Source: Corynebacterium dentalis
GTDB taxonomy: Bacteria; Actinomycetota; Actinomycetes; Mycobacteriales; Mycobacteriaceae
Assembly (NCBI RefSeq): GCF_900232865.1
Contig: NZ_OCTS01000003.1
Coordinates: forward strand, 62,001 to 126,000
Length of the DNA: 64,000 nucleotides
Direction of reading: 5' to 3'
Every line of letters begins with the position of its first letter. The stretch's first letter is position 1. Under the pieces are notes generated by a model. The model did no database searches. It was not told the DNA's origin and saw nothing but the letters and a program-made list of their open reading frames with translations. The translations under genes were made by a program, and so were the position numbers. Below are positions 7,908-17,498 of this stretch, in pieces.

Positions 7908-9431
7908 ATGACGCTCAAGAAAAATTCACGCTCGCGCAATCGCACCGTTGCGCTGCTTGCCTCCACACTGCTGGCGGCTTCTTCAATGTCCGCAACCTTC
8001 GGAGTTGCCGGAGCACAAGAAGGTTCTCTCTACGAAAGCGCCGAACAAGCCAATCAAGGCAGCGTCGAGGCCTCCAGCCAGGGCTCGGCCGTGGGCAGCG
8101 CCTCTGGTTTAGTTCCTGGATCCATTGACCTCAACCAGGGTGACTTTTACTCCACCCTTCCCGAGACAGTAGAAGGCGAGCCCGGAGAAATCCTGAAGAA
8201 AGAACCTTCCAATTTCGCCCTCGGAGTTCCCCTCGTGGACTGGACTGGCTCCACCGCTACTCGTGTTGCATACGTGTCCACCGATGACAAAGGACAGACA
8301 GTCCCCATCACCGGTACCGTCCTGACTCCCACCTCGCCGTGGAAGGGCAAGGGCCCACGTCCACTGATGGCCATCGCTCCGGGTACTCAAGGTTCAGGCG
8401 ATGCCTGCGCCCCTAGCAAGCTGATGCCTTATGGCGTGGAGTACGAAGCACTTCCGGTAGCTGCTGCTCTGGCTCGCGGCTGGAACGTAGCTATCACTGA
8501 CCTGCATGGATTGGGCACTTCCGTGCAACACACATACATGAACCGAGTGTTGCAGGGCAATGCCACCCTGGATGTGGCTCGTGCAGCCGAGAATCTGAAA
8601 ATTCCTGGAATCGATTCCAACACTCCCATAACCACCTTTGGCTACTCCCAGGGCGGAGGCTCTTCAGCAGCCGCACTGGAACTGCAACCTACCTATGCGC
8701 CAGAGCTCAACCTGGTCACGGGCTACGCCGGTGGCGTGCCTGCCAACCTGCACTCCGTGGCCAAGCAGGTAGATAAGTCCCCACTCACCGGCGTGCTGGG
8801 TTACACGGTCAATGGCTTCCTCAACACCGAACCTCAGCTGCAGCCACTGATGGACGAACTACTCAATGAAAAGGGCAAGCTGCTGCTCGAGCAAACAAAG
8901 GACGAATGCATCCCGCAGTCAATCGCGAACCACGCGTTTGTGGATACCAGCACATTGACCAAGGACGGCCGCGCACTGTGGGAGATCTTGCAAGATGAAC
9001 CACTGAAGTCCCTGGTGGATCGCCAGTTGATCGGCGAGCGTGCCCCTACAGTTCCCGTGTACGTGGGCCATGGCACCAACGATGACAGTATTCCCGTGGA
9101 ACAGTCGCGTCGTATGGCCCGCATGTGGTGTGAGGCTGGCACTCCGGTGAATTACCAAGAACAAAACATTCCCCTGGGGCCTCCCCTGACCAACCATGTG
9201 TTCCCCATGCTCACAAACCTGACCCCAGCGATGGTGTGGATGGAGAAGGTCATCAATGGCGAGAATTACGAGACCACGCCGTGCGATCAAATCCCCTCCG
9301 GCGTGGATGTGAAACCTACTGGCCTCGAGGCTGCAGGCAGCACCCCCGGAAGCGTGGCTGCTAATACGGAAACCATCATCGATGGTGTTCCTGGCTCGCT
9401 AGGTTCCTCCTCCGGATCCAGCCGACCTTGA
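7908..9431 (+). CDS. Secretory lipase (LIP family)
   Basis: Exported alpha/beta-hydrolase of 507 residues, probably releasing fatty acids from host or environmental lipids. A Sec signal peptide is visible (basic KKNSRSRNR, hydrophobic TVALLASTLLAASSMSATFGV, cleavage near AGA-QEG about residue 36). The nucleophile elbow is GYSQGGG with Ser247; the acid is probably in GTNDDSIPVEQS and the His in NHVFPM. This arrangement matches the PF03583 secretory lipases common in lipophilic corynebacteria. A Ser/Gly-rich tail (LGSSSGSSRP) ends the protein. There is no clear Shine-Dalgarno; palindromes cover the region upstream of the ATG at 7908. The stop codon lies in a small hairpin (AGCCGACC/GGTCGGCT, 9420-9440). 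Confidence 0.9.
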   Translation: MTLKKNSRSRNRTVALLASTLLAASSMSATFGVAGAQEGSLYESAEQANQGSVEASSQGSAVGSASGLVPGSIDLNQGDFYSTLPETVEGEPGEILKKEPSNFALGVPLVDWTGSTATRVAYVSTDDKGQTVPITGTVLTPTSPWKGKGPRPLMAIAPGTQGSGDACAPSKLMPYGVEYEALPVAAALARGWNVAITDLHGLGTSVQHTYMNRVLQGNATLDVARAAENLKIPGIDSNTPITTFGYSQGGGSSAAALELQPTYAPELNLVTGYAGGVPANLHSVAKQVDKSPLTGVLGYTVNGFLNTEPQLQPLMDELLNEKGKLLLEQTKDECIPQSIANHAFVDTSTLTKDGRALWEILQDEPLKSLVDRQLIGERAPTVPVYVGHGTNDDSIPVEQSRRMARMWCEAGTPVNYQEQNIPLGPPLTNHVFPMLTNLTPAMVWMEKVINGENYETTPCDQIPSGVDVKPTGLEAAGSTPGSVAANTETIIDGVPGSLGSSSGSSRP

Positions 9432-9492
9432 TGGTCGGCTGATCCCCGCCAACTAGTTCGCTAGTCAAGCTAACCGTGGCCGTGTTCTCCGC

Positions 9493-11016
9493 TTACGTGC
9501 CGGCGGGCAAGGTCATTTTCTGTGTGAAGCGCGGGGAGGCTTGCTTGGCCGCCCGGCGTGCCAGCACGCGGTCCACCACGATCATCACCGCCAGGCTGAT
9601 GCCGAACAGCGGCAAGAACACGCCAACCGTGGCCAGCAATACGCCCACGATGACCCATTCCACCACGCTCAAAGGTTGGTTCGGGCCAGGCAATCCTGCC
9701 ACACCGTTGCGGGTCGGGCGGCGCTTCCACCAAGCGATATAGCCAAAGACAACCAACCCGGCGATTCCCAGTGCGCACACGAACAACAGAATTTGCAGCG
9801 GCAGACCAAACATGATGCCCATGTGCAGATAGATTCCCCAGCTTGTCAGCTTGCTGAACAGTGGCAGTTGAGAGAACGGTAGGGTATCCACCACGTCGCC
9901 GGTTTCACCATTGACGCTCACCGCATCAGAGGTGGTGCGCCACGGCACCCAGCGCTCGCTAGCCTGCCAGGCGTGTTGGTTGTCCTCCGGTGGGTAGAGG
10001 CGCAGTGGGCCGGTCAGCCCCTGGTCCCGAGCAGTATCGAGCACCCGTTGCGCCTGGCTGGAAAGCTCTTCGGCCGTCAGTGGTTGCCCTTCGTGGTCCG
10101 TCAACATGCCGCCGTGCTGGGCGTGGTTGTGTCCTCCGGTCGACGCCACCTCCTCTCCATTCAGCGAGGTCTCAATGTTTTTCGGTTCTCCCTGGATCGC
10201 ATCGACCGTGGAGCTGACGTTAGCTCCGGCGAATGCGGACCACGTGATGCCGGTGGCGGACAGGCCAAGCATCACCACGAGCAGCCAGGTTCCGGCCTCT
10301 CCGTGCAGTTTGACGTGCCAGTTGCGGCTCTTGTTTTGTCCGTTCCACAAGCTTTGGCGCTTGGCTGCCACGTGGGTGGACTCTGGCGTTTCTTCGCCGT
10401 CGAGTGCAACGTCTAGCTGATGCTTCTTGGTGGGGTTCTTCAGACCGGTGAAGATCTTTCGTCCACCCACGCGGCTCCACCACAAGACGAGTCCGCCGAG
10501 GGCCACGAACCACAGCCAGGAGGCCGCAAGCTCGGAGTACATCTCTCCCGGGGTGCCGAGGAACATGCTTTCGTGCATCTCGGAGATGAAGCGGCGCAGG
10601 GGCATTTCTCCGAGGCCGGAGTAGCTGGGCTCGTCGCCAATGACTTTGCCATCGCCGGGATTCACGAACACACTGCGCAGGCGTTCTTCACCGAGGCTCT
10701 CGTCCACCAGCAGGACGCGAGTAGAATCGTCGGCCTTAGTCGCAGGCCAGACCTGGGAAACTTCCATATCTGGGTAAGCCGCCCGGGCGCTGTCGATCTG
10801 GGACTGCAGCGTCACGGTCTGCGAGGACGGCTGAACTTTGATGATGTCCCCGTACACCACGTTTTCCAGCGTTGGCGCCACCGCGTACGCCGCACCACTG
10901 AGAGCTGCCACAAGGATGAATGGCCCGATGAACACTCCGGCGTAGAAGTGGAGCCTGCGGATCAGCGGTTTGAGTCCGCCGAATGCTTTGTTAGTTGTCT
11001 GTTGCTGATTATTCAC
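9493..11016 (-). CDS. PepSY-associated transmembrane protein
   Basis: About 507-residue integral membrane protein of the PepSY_TM (PiuB-like) family. Membrane helices are evident at the N-terminus (FYAGVFIGPFILVAALSGAAYAV), near 165-185 (WLWFVALGGLVLWW), about 250 (WLLVVMLGLSATGITWSAFA) and three at the C-terminus (LQILLFVCALGIAGLVVFGYIAWW and two more). Conserved features include the LHFYAGV start and HESMFLG and HMGIMFG motifs. Such proteins are often iron-regulated and thought to act as ferric or other metal reductases, but the role is unproven. The start is uncertain: GTG at 11016 or TTG two codons upstream, neither with a clear ribosome site. A His-rich patch (GGHNHAQHGG) lies in an external loop. 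Confidence 0.85.
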   Translation of the reverse strand: MNNQQQTTNKAFGGLKPLIRRLHFYAGVFIGPFILVAALSGAAYAVAPTLENVVYGDIIKVQPSSQTVTLQSQIDSARAAYPDMEVSQVWPATKADDSTRVLLVDESLGEERLRSVFVNPGDGKVIGDEPSYSGLGEMPLRRFISEMHESMFLGTPGEMYSELAASWLWFVALGGLVLWWSRVGGRKIFTGLKNPTKKHQLDVALDGEETPESTHVAAKRQSLWNGQNKSRNWHVKLHGEAGTWLLVVMLGLSATGITWSAFAGANVSSTVDAIQGEPKNIETSLNGEEVASTGGHNHAQHGGMLTDHEGQPLTAEELSSQAQRVLDTARDQGLTGPLRLYPPEDNQHAWQASERWVPWRTTSDAVSVNGETGDVVDTLPFSQLPLFSKLTSWGIYLHMGIMFGLPLQILLFVCALGIAGLVVFGYIAWWKRRPTRNGVAGLPGPNQPLSVVEWVIVGVLLATVGVFLPLFGISLAVMIVVDRVLARRAAKQASPRFTQKMTLPAGT

Positions 11017-11074
11017 GGACAACTAGTCGCATTTTTGCAGCCGGTGGTTCCCCACTTTTGTCTCAGAAACGAGA

Positions 11075-11127
11075 AGTCCCCACCCGTCGATGGATTCCTT
11101 ACTGAATCCGATCTCCGGTTGGGGACT
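11075..11127 (-). terminator. Terminator downstream of clpC
   Basis: AGTCCCCA (11075-11082) pairs with TGGGGACT (11120-11127); inside the loop GGATTC and GAATCC pair again. Read on the minus strand the stem follows the clpC stop and is followed by TCTCGTTTC, a weak T-rich tail. Confidence 0.6.
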
Positions 11128-11160
11128 AATCACCGATGCGAATCTAGCTGTGCATTTTCC

Positions 11161-13842
11161 TTAGGAGGAAGTGTTCGAATCCTCGTTTTCCTTGGATCCG
11201 CCTTCATTTCCTTCGGGGGTAAAGTCATCGCTTTCTGGCACATCTGAATCGGCAGCGTTTTCCACTGCCTTTTGCGCCTCTTCGGCCCGAGTGTCTTCTT
11301 CTGACTCGATGGTAGGCAATGGCTTGACCTTGGAGCCGAAGACGAACTTCGCGTCCGTTCCCTTGGACTCGCCATCCCAGTTCTCCACGTCCACAGTGGC
11401 AATTTCGCCTGCGCCCAGCTCGCCGAACAGGATCTTCTCGGACAAGACATCCTCGATCTCCCGCTGGATGGTACGGCGCAGCGGACGAGCGCCCAATACT
11501 GGGTCAAACCCGCGCTTGGCCAGCAAGTTCTTGGCCTTCTCGGTGACTTCGAGTCCCATGTCCTTGGCGGCCAGAGAGGAAACCACGCGGCGCAGCAGCA
11601 GGTCCACCATCTGGACGATCTGCTCACGGGTGAGCTGGTGGAAGACCACCACGTCATCGATACGGTTGAGGAACTCTGGCCGGAAGTGCTTCTTCAGCTC
11701 GTCGTTGACCTTGAGCTTCATGCGCTCGTACTGCGTGTCCTCGGAGCTTTCGCCGGAACCAGAAAAGCCCATGCCCACGGCCTTGGAAATATCCGAGGTT
11801 CCCAGGTTAGAGGTGAAGATCAGCACGGTGTTCTTGAAGTCCACCTCGCGGCCCTGTCCGTCGGTCAGACGACCCTCTTCCAGAACCTGCAGCAAGGTGT
11901 TGTAGATCTCCTTGTGCGCCTTCTCGATCTCGTCGAACAGCACCACGGAGAATGGCTTGCGACGAACCTTCTCAGTCAGTTGGCCGCCTTCGTCGTGGCC
12001 CACGTATCCCGGAGGGGCACCGAACAGGCGGGAGGCCGTGAAGCGGTCGTGGAATTCGCCCATGTCAATCTGGATGAGGGAGTCATCATCACCGAACAGG
12101 AACTCGGCAAGCGCCTTGGACAACTCGGTCTTACCCACACCGGATGGTCCGGCGAAGATGAAGGAACCGGACGGACGCTTCGGATCCTTCAGACCTGCGC
12201 GAGTACGGCGGATTGCGCGGGAAACAGCCTTCACCGCGTCATCCTGACCGATGATGCGCTTGTGCAGCTCGTCTTCCATGCGCAGCAGACGTGCGGACTC
12301 TTCCTCGGTGAGCTGGAACACGGGGATGCCGGTCCAGTTGCCGAGTACCTCAGCGATTTGCTCTTCACCGATCTCAGCTACTTCGTCCAGTTCGCCGGCG
12401 CGCCAAGCCTTTTCCTTCTCCGCTCGCTCTTCGGTGAGCTTTCGCTCATCGTCGCGCAATGCTGCCGCCTTCTCGAAGTCCTGATCATCGATCGCGGCTT
12501 CCTTCTGGCGGCGCACGTCGGCGATCTTGTCATCTACGTCCTGGATGGACTTCGGCGCGGTCATGCGCTTGATACGCATGCGGGCGCCCGCCTCATCGAT
12601 GAGGTCCACTGCCTTATCAGGCAAGAAACGATCGTTGATGTAGCGATCTGCCAGGCGCGCGGCGGCAGCCAGTGCGCTGTCCGTGATGGACACTCGGTGG
12701 TGTGCCTCGTAGCGATCTCGCAGGCCCTTGAGGATTTCCACGGTCAGGTCCACGGATGGCTCCGGCACCTGAACGGGCTGGAAACGACGCTCCAGCGCGG
12801 CATCCTTCTCGATGTGCTTACGGTACTCATCCAGCGTGGTAGCACCGATGGTCTGCAGTTCACCGCGGGCCAGCTTTGGCTTCAAGATGGAGGCTGCATC
12901 GATGGCACCTTCTGCAGCACCAGCGCCAACCAAGGTGTGGATCTCATCGATGAACAGGATGATGTCACCGCGCTGGTTGATCTCCTTAAGCACCTTCTTC
13001 AAGCGCTCTTCGAAGTCACCGCGGTAGCGAGAACCGGCCACCAGAGAGCCCAAGTCCAAGGAGTAGACCTGCTTGTCCTTAAGAGTTTCTGGAACGCGGC
13101 CGTTCACGATGTCCAGCGCGAGGCCTTCCACTACGGCGGTCTTACCCACACCGGGCTCGCCGATGAGCACTGGGTTGTTCTTGGTGCGGCGAGACAGCAC
13201 CTGCATGACGCGCTCGATCTCCGTACCGCGTCCCACCACTGGATCCAGCTTGCCGTCCTTGGCGGCCTGGGTCAGGTTGCGACCGAACTGGTCCAGCACC
13301 AAAGAGTTGGACTTCTGGCCCATCTTGGACGATGCGGGCTCGGAGCTGGAGGAACCCACGCCAGCGGTGGCTGGCTCGTCAGGAGCCTCTTCGCCTTCGC
13401 CGCCTTCGTAGCCGCTGAGCAGCTGAATGACCTGCTGACGCACGCGGGAAAGGTCTGCTCCCAGCTTGACCAGCACCTGTGCTGCCACGCCTTCACCCTC
13501 GCGGATGAGGCCCAGCAGAATGTGTTCGGTGCCGATGTACTTGTGGCCCAGCTGCAGCGCCTCGCGCAGAGCCAGCTCCAGTACCTTCTTGGCGCGTGGG
13601 GTAAATGGAATGTAGCCACTTGGTGGGTGTCCGCCAGAACCGATGATCTCCTTGACCTCGGTGCGGACTGCATCCAGAGAAATCCCCATTGATTCCAGGG
13701 CCTTGGCGGCGACTCCCTCCCCTTCCTGGATGAGGCCGAGCAGGATGTGCTCGGTTCCGATGTAGTTGTGGTTCAAGGCGCGAGCTTCTTCCTGGGCTAG
13801 GACAACTACACGCCGCGCACGATCGGTAAACCTCTCAAACAT
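11161..13842 (-). CDS. clpC: ATP-dependent Clp protease ATPase subunit ClpC
   Basis: AAA+ unfoldase that feeds substrates to ClpP1P2 in the cytoplasm; essential in related actinobacteria. The 893-residue protein begins [13 protein letters not shown] at the ATG 13842, with GAGGGAGA as ribosome site. Two Clp_N repeats (about 1-140, each with [11 protein letters not shown]), AAA-1 with Walker [11 protein letters not shown] and Walker [11 protein letters not shown], a UVR/coiled-coil middle region, and AAA-2 with [16 protein letters not shown] follow. The C-terminal tail is acidic and Ser-rich. The gene is monocistronic with a terminator behind it; a ClgR-type box lies about 180 nt upstream of the start. 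Longer N-terminal extensions in the same frame are not supported. Confidence 0.98.
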   Translation of the reverse strand: MFERFTDRARRVVVLAQEEARALNHNYIGTEHILLGLIQEGEGVAAKALESMGISLDAVRTEVKEIIGSGGHPPSGYIPFTPRAKKVLELALREALQLGHKYIGTEHILLGLIREGEGVAAQVLVKLGADLSRVRQQVIQLLSGYEGGEGEEAPDEPATAGVGSSSSEPASSKMGQKSNSLVLDQFGRNLTQAAKDGKLDPVVGRGTEIERVMQVLSRRTKNNPVLIGEPGVGKTAVVEGLALDIVNGRVPETLKDKQVYSLDLGSLVAGSRYRGDFEERLKKVLKEINQRGDIILFIDEIHTLVGAGAAEGAIDAASILKPKLARGELQTIGATTLDEYRKHIEKDAALERRFQPVQVPEPSVDLTVEILKGLRDRYEAHHRVSITDSALAAAARLADRYINDRFLPDKAVDLIDEAGARMRIKRMTAPKSIQDVDDKIADVRRQKEAAIDDQDFEKAAALRDDERKLTEERAEKEKAWRAGELDEVAEIGEEQIAEVLGNWTGIPVFQLTEEESARLLRMEDELHKRIIGQDDAVKAVSRAIRRTRAGLKDPKRPSGSFIFAGPSGVGKTELSKALAEFLFGDDDSLIQIDMGEFHDRFTASRLFGAPPGYVGHDEGGQLTEKVRRKPFSVVLFDEIEKAHKEIYNTLLQVLEEGRLTDGQGREVDFKNTVLIFTSNLGTSDISKAVGMGFSGSGESSEDTQYERMKLKVNDELKKHFRPEFLNRIDDVVVFHQLTREQIVQMVDLLLRRVVSSLAAKDMGLEVTEKAKNLLAKRGFDPVLGARPLRRTIQREIEDVLSEKILFGELGAGEIATVDVENWDGESKGTDAKFVFGSKVKPLPTIESEEDTRAEEAQKAVENAADSDVPESDDFTPEGNEGGSKENEDSNTSS

Positions 13843-14271
13843 GGTGATCTCCCTCTTCTGCTGCTTTTGGGTGTGGATCCCCACCCTAGTGCGAAGCCAG
13901 GACACCTCATAGGCGCTTTGGGTCCTTGGGTTGCGGGTTCTTCTTTTTCGACGCCTCTTCCCCCTCCTGGCGCTTGAGTTACCGCTGGTAGATAGCCATT
14001 TCTTCGCATCACCGAGGCAGTGTACGCCTTCAGCGAACAGCCCGATTTTCGGTGCATTTTCGGCGCACCCCTGCTCGCTATTGCCAGCAGCTCCCCTATA
14101 AATTCTCCCCGGGCTGCACATTTTGAACCAATTACCTAACGGAAACTATTTTTCATCGTTAGGCTGGAATAATACTTAGGAATATAACACTACTTTGGTA
14201 GCTTTTCGTTGGTCTTGCAAAGTCGCTCACATTCCTAATGACCATCCGTTCATTTGCCACAAGGAAATCCA
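13843..14271. other. Divergent intergenic region clpC / acyl-CoA synthetase (429 nt)
   Basis: No gene is seen on either strand. The left half holds the clpC leader and the ClgR-type box (14022-14039); the poly-T/CGACGCC repeat motif occurs at 13944-13955. The right half is AT-rich (14140-14215, e.g. GGAATATAACAC) and probably carries the acyl-CoA synthetase promoter. No tRNA, riboswitch or small ORF with a convincing start was found. Confidence 0.6.
14022..14039 (-). promoter_or_regulatory. ClgR activator binding site
   Basis: On the minus strand TGTTCGCTGAAGGCGTAC matches every fixed position of the C. glutamicum ClgR consensus WNNWCGCYNANRGCGWWS. ClgR is the known activator of clpC and clpP1P2 in corynebacteria, and the box lies about 180 nt upstream of the clpC start in the correct region. 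Confidence 0.75.
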
Positions 14272-16035
14272 TTGAGTAATTCACCCCAGTCCCCCGCTCT
14301 TTCTCCCAAGCAACTGGCCGGTAGCACCGGAACGCTGGCAAAGGGACTGTTGCCACTGTTCCGCTCGGGCGTGCTCGGCCCCATCAACCCGCTGGCTCTG
14401 GGCAAGGTCGGCAAGGGCGTAGCGCAGTGGCGTTTCCTGCCCACCGGACTGCTGGCCATCGCCGCAGCACGGGATCCTTTCCACACCGCCATCGTCGATG
14501 ACGGCGGATCCATCACCTATCAGGAGCTGCATGATCAGGTAAATAACCTGACCCGCGCCCTGTTCCGCTCCGGCGTGCGCGAGCGCATGCGCATCGGCGT
14601 GCTCTCCCGCAACCACCGCGGTCTCATCATGGCGCTGTGCGCCCACGGCCGCTTGGGCACGGACATCGTCCTATTCAATACCGGCGCCTCCGCCGAGCAG
14701 ACCCGCGCGGTACTCAAGGAACATAAGATCGACATCCTGTTCATCGACGAGGAATTCATCCCACTGCTCCCCAGTGATTTCGAGCAGTGCCCCGTGATCG
14801 TGGCCTGGGAATTCGGCGATACTGGCGGCTTTACCCGCGAGCAGGAGGCAGCGCTGAAGCCTGCGTCGAACATTCAAGACGCGATTGACAGCGGCAACTA
14901 CGCCACCCGGCGCGAAGAGTGGGCCAGCCTGCACCAGGTGCTGCGCACGGCTCCGGCCAGCCAGGACTTCCCCAAGTTCCCACGCATGGGGCGCACCATC
15001 ATCCTGACCTCAGGCACCACTGGTACGCCGAAGGGTGCGCGTCGTCCGGAGCCAAAGTCCTACATGCCGGCTTCCAGCATCATGAGCCGTATTCCGCTGC
15101 GTCATCACCGCCCGGTTTTCCTGGTCGCGCCAATGTTCCACACCTGGGGTTTCGCGCAGATTCAGCTCGCGCTTGCCCTGCGTAACACCATGATTTTGCA
15201 GCGCAAGTTTGAGCCGGAAGCAGCGCTGAAGCTCATCGAGAAGACTCGCCCCTACGCCATCGCCATCGTGCCGACGATGCTCAATCGCCTGCTGCGCGTC
15301 ACCCCGGACAACTTCGATTCCGGCGTGAAGGTCATTGCCACCTCTGGCGAGGCGCTGCCTCCGAAGGTGCTGGAGCAGACCTTTGAGAAGTTCGGCGATG
15401 TCCTCTACAACCTCTACGGATCCACCGAGGTCAGCTGGGCATCTATCGCTCGTCCGGAAGAGATGAAGAAGCACCCGCGCACCGCGGGCAAGCCGCCGAT
15501 GGCCACCACGCTCAAGATTCTTGACGACGATGGAAACGAGCTGCCGGATGAGGAAATCGGTCGCATCTTCGTGAAGAACAACATGCTATTCGAGGGCTAC
15601 ACCCGTCCCGGCACCGATAAGGAAATCATCGACGGCATGGTGGCCACCGGCGACCTCGGCTACTACAAGGACGGATTGCTGTTCATCTCCGGACGTGGTG
15701 ACGACATGATCGTCTCCGGCGGCGAGAACGTCTACCCGCAGGAAACCGAAGACGTCATCAACGCCTTTGATGAGGTGGAAGAATCCGCTGTTCGTGGCGT
15801 GGAAGACGAGCAGTTCGCGCAGGCTCTGTGCGCCTGGGTTGTACTGCTGGGCCGCTCCGCCGATGACATCTCCGAGGAAGAGAAGAACGAGTTCATCGAG
15901 AAGGCTAAGTCCGCCACCAAGCAGAAGCTGGCCCGCCACAATGTGCCGCGCTACTTCGTGTTCTTGGACAAGCTGCCACGCAACGCCGTGGGCAAGGTGG
16001 TTCCTCGCGAGTTGCCGCAGCCAGATGCCCAGTAG
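14272..16035 (+). CDS. Acyl-CoA synthetase (AMP-forming, FadD-type)
   Basis: Activates a carboxylic acid, probably a fatty acid, to its CoA thioester through an acyl-AMP. The TTG at 14272 is taken as start because AAGGAA lies 6 nt upstream; another TTG six codons earlier has no site. The 587-residue protein has a hydrophobic N-terminal stretch of about 75 residues, then the ANL enzyme core: P-loop ILTSGTTGTPKGARRP, the acyl-pocket MFHTWGFAQ, LYGSTEVSW, TGDLGYYKDGLLFISGR and the C-terminal NAVGKVVPRELP lysine. The overall form resembles mycobacterial FadD2. Chain-length preference cannot be read. It converges on the decarboxylase gene with 7 nt between. Confidence 0.9.
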   Translation: MSNSPQSPALSPKQLAGSTGTLAKGLLPLFRSGVLGPINPLALGKVGKGVAQWRFLPTGLLAIAAARDPFHTAIVDDGGSITYQELHDQVNNLTRALFRSGVRERMRIGVLSRNHRGLIMALCAHGRLGTDIVLFNTGASAEQTRAVLKEHKIDILFIDEEFIPLLPSDFEQCPVIVAWEFGDTGGFTREQEAALKPASNIQDAIDSGNYATRREEWASLHQVLRTAPASQDFPKFPRMGRTIILTSGTTGTPKGARRPEPKSYMPASSIMSRIPLRHHRPVFLVAPMFHTWGFAQIQLALALRNTMILQRKFEPEAALKLIEKTRPYAIAIVPTMLNRLLRVTPDNFDSGVKVIATSGEALPPKVLEQTFEKFGDVLYNLYGSTEVSWASIARPEEMKKHPRTAGKPPMATTLKILDDDGNELPDEEIGRIFVKNNMLFEGYTRPGTDKEIIDGMVATGDLGYYKDGLLFISGRGDDMIVSGGENVYPQETEDVINAFDEVEESAVRGVEDEQFAQALCAWVVLLGRSADDISEEEKNEFIEKAKSATKQKLARHNVPRYFVFLDKLPRNAVGKVVPRELPQPDAQ

Positions 16036-16042
16036 CGTCTAG

Positions 16043-17482
16043 TCAGTTAGCTCCATCGATCGCGTCCTGGAAAAACTCCAGGGCGCTTTCCTGTTTGCAC
16101 ACCACGTTGTTGGCCAGCGGAATCTGGTGCGAGGCGCTCTCCAAGATGTGCATGAAGTAGCCCGCAGTATTGGGGATCGCCACGCAGTCCCCGGGTGCCA
16201 CGCCCTCGGGGAAGGTGAGCCTGCGCCAGATGATGACTTCGTCCTCAATGCAATAGGCGCCCACCAGATAGCACGCGCGGCCCCGGTTGCTTTTGCGCAC
16301 ATCCTCAGCGTCATCAGCGCCTTCGGCAGCGCGAGTGGTGGGCACCACCAGCGGATCCAGCAGGATATCGTCCGAAGTGGTCTTGCACTGCGTGCGGTTC
16401 ATCTCTAGCCCTACCAAGTCCACGCCGTCACTGCGCTTCTTCACGAAAGCCACCCGCGCGAGGATCACTCCGCCACCGTCCAGCAGGCTCCGCCCCGGCT
16501 CCAGGTGCAGCGCTAGTTCCCTACTGTTCAGAGCATCTGCCGCGTTCCCGTACCCTGGAATGTCCCCGTCGAGAAGCTCCTCCAACCAGGCTCCCCGCGT
16601 AGGTGTCTGATGGAACGGATACGTAGTAGCCAGTGGGTTGTCTTTCCACGTGCGCAGCTGCGTGGGCTTTCCCTCCACGGCGAGCTGTCGCTGCTTCGTG
16701 AACTCCTCCCATTCGTCCGCGCTGTCCAAGTAGCTCATGGGCACGCCACCACCGAGGTCGATGAACGTCGGCCGTTGCCCTTGTTCGCGCAGCTCGTCGA
16801 TGACCTCTAGGCAATCTGCGAGCACAGCCCGACGGTCCGATTCGGCGTATCCGTGCAGGTGAGCGTGCACGCCCACCACGTCCACATGCTCTTTTTCCTT
16901 TCCGACGCTACCTCGAATCCATTCCTGTGCCACCTCACCGAAGCGTGTGGGCGGCAGCCGCTGCGGATCCGGAGCGATTCGCGGAGCCACCTGAGCTCGC
17001 ACATTCTGCCCCTCCGCGTTCAAGGCGACTGTGTGCGCAGCAATTCTGTCAAGCTCTGACAGAGAATCCGTGGAGATCGTCACTCCTTGTGCGATAGCGA
17101 ATTGCAACAGTGCATCGGGCTTGATCGCCGCGCTGAGAATGATCCGCTGCGGCTCCACACCCATCCCCAGCACCTGCCGCAGCTCGCACTCGCTAGCCAC
17201 ATCGATGCCGTGCCCCGCATCCCTCGCGGCCTCCACGAAGCCCAGTGCCTTGTTCGCTTTCCGCGCAAAAAACACACGCACGTCCACCCCTCGCGATACG
17301 CCCGCATCCACCAGCTCTGCAGCATTGCGAGGCAACACGGCAGGAAACACCACGTTCACCGGCGAGGCGTACTGCTCCATCAGCGCGGCACACTGCTGCG
17401 GATCGGCGAGAAGCTCGGTCATCCACGGCTCAAGCCGAGCGGTCAAGGGTGGCTGCCCACGGGTGGGAAGTGGCTTAGTCAT
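16043..17482 (-). CDS. PLP-dependent decarboxylase, alanine-racemase fold (SbnH/LysA-like)
   Basis: Fold-type III decarboxylase, 479 residues. The PLP lysine is in FFARKANKALGFVEAA (about 72-87), followed by the conserved GIDVASECEL, HAHLHGY, the glycine loop DLGGGVPMSY, EPGRSLLDGGG and the C-terminal active-site segment GAYCIEDEVI with NTAGYFMH. It is longer than LysA or SbnH (about 400-430) because of insertions after the glycine loop (TKQRQLAVEGKPTQLRTW) and around 385-405. The substrate is therefore not that of a plain diaminopimelate decarboxylase and cannot be named. Third gene of a three-gene operon, 16 nt behind the FAD protein; the first gene resembles SbnA, suggesting a role like SbnH in a diaminopropionate- or amino-acid-derived small molecule. 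Confidence 0.85.
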   Translation of the reverse strand: MTKPLPTRGQPPLTARLEPWMTELLADPQQCAALMEQYASPVNVVFPAVLPRNAAELVDAGVSRGVDVRVFFARKANKALGFVEAARDAGHGIDVASECELRQVLGMGVEPQRIILSAAIKPDALLQFAIAQGVTISTDSLSELDRIAAHTVALNAEGQNVRAQVAPRIAPDPQRLPPTRFGEVAQEWIRGSVGKEKEHVDVVGVHAHLHGYAESDRRAVLADCLEVIDELREQGQRPTFIDLGGGVPMSYLDSADEWEEFTKQRQLAVEGKPTQLRTWKDNPLATTYPFHQTPTRGAWLEELLDGDIPGYGNAADALNSRELALHLEPGRSLLDGGGVILARVAFVKKRSDGVDLVGLEMNRTQCKTTSDDILLDPLVVPTTRAAEGADDAEDVRKSNRGRACYLVGAYCIEDEVIIWRRLTFPEGVAPGDCVAIPNTAGYFMHILESASHQIPLANNVVCKQESALEFFQDAIDGAN

Positions 17483-17498
17483 GTGTTGTGGACCTTTC

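Noticed and set aside
11638..13692. Long plus-strand reading frame (684 codons) opposite clpC
   Set aside because: Antisense shadow of a highly conserved gene with strong codon bias; His/Leu/Gln-rich and no recognisable domain.
13965..13980. CTTGAGT-like half of a HAIR (HspR) box before clpC
   Set aside because: Only one half-site (CTTGAGT); the inverted partner at the needed distance is absent.
14150..14190. TTAGGCT stretch as a DtxR box before the acyl-CoA synthetase
   Set aside because: Too few consensus positions; better explained as AT-rich promoter sequence.
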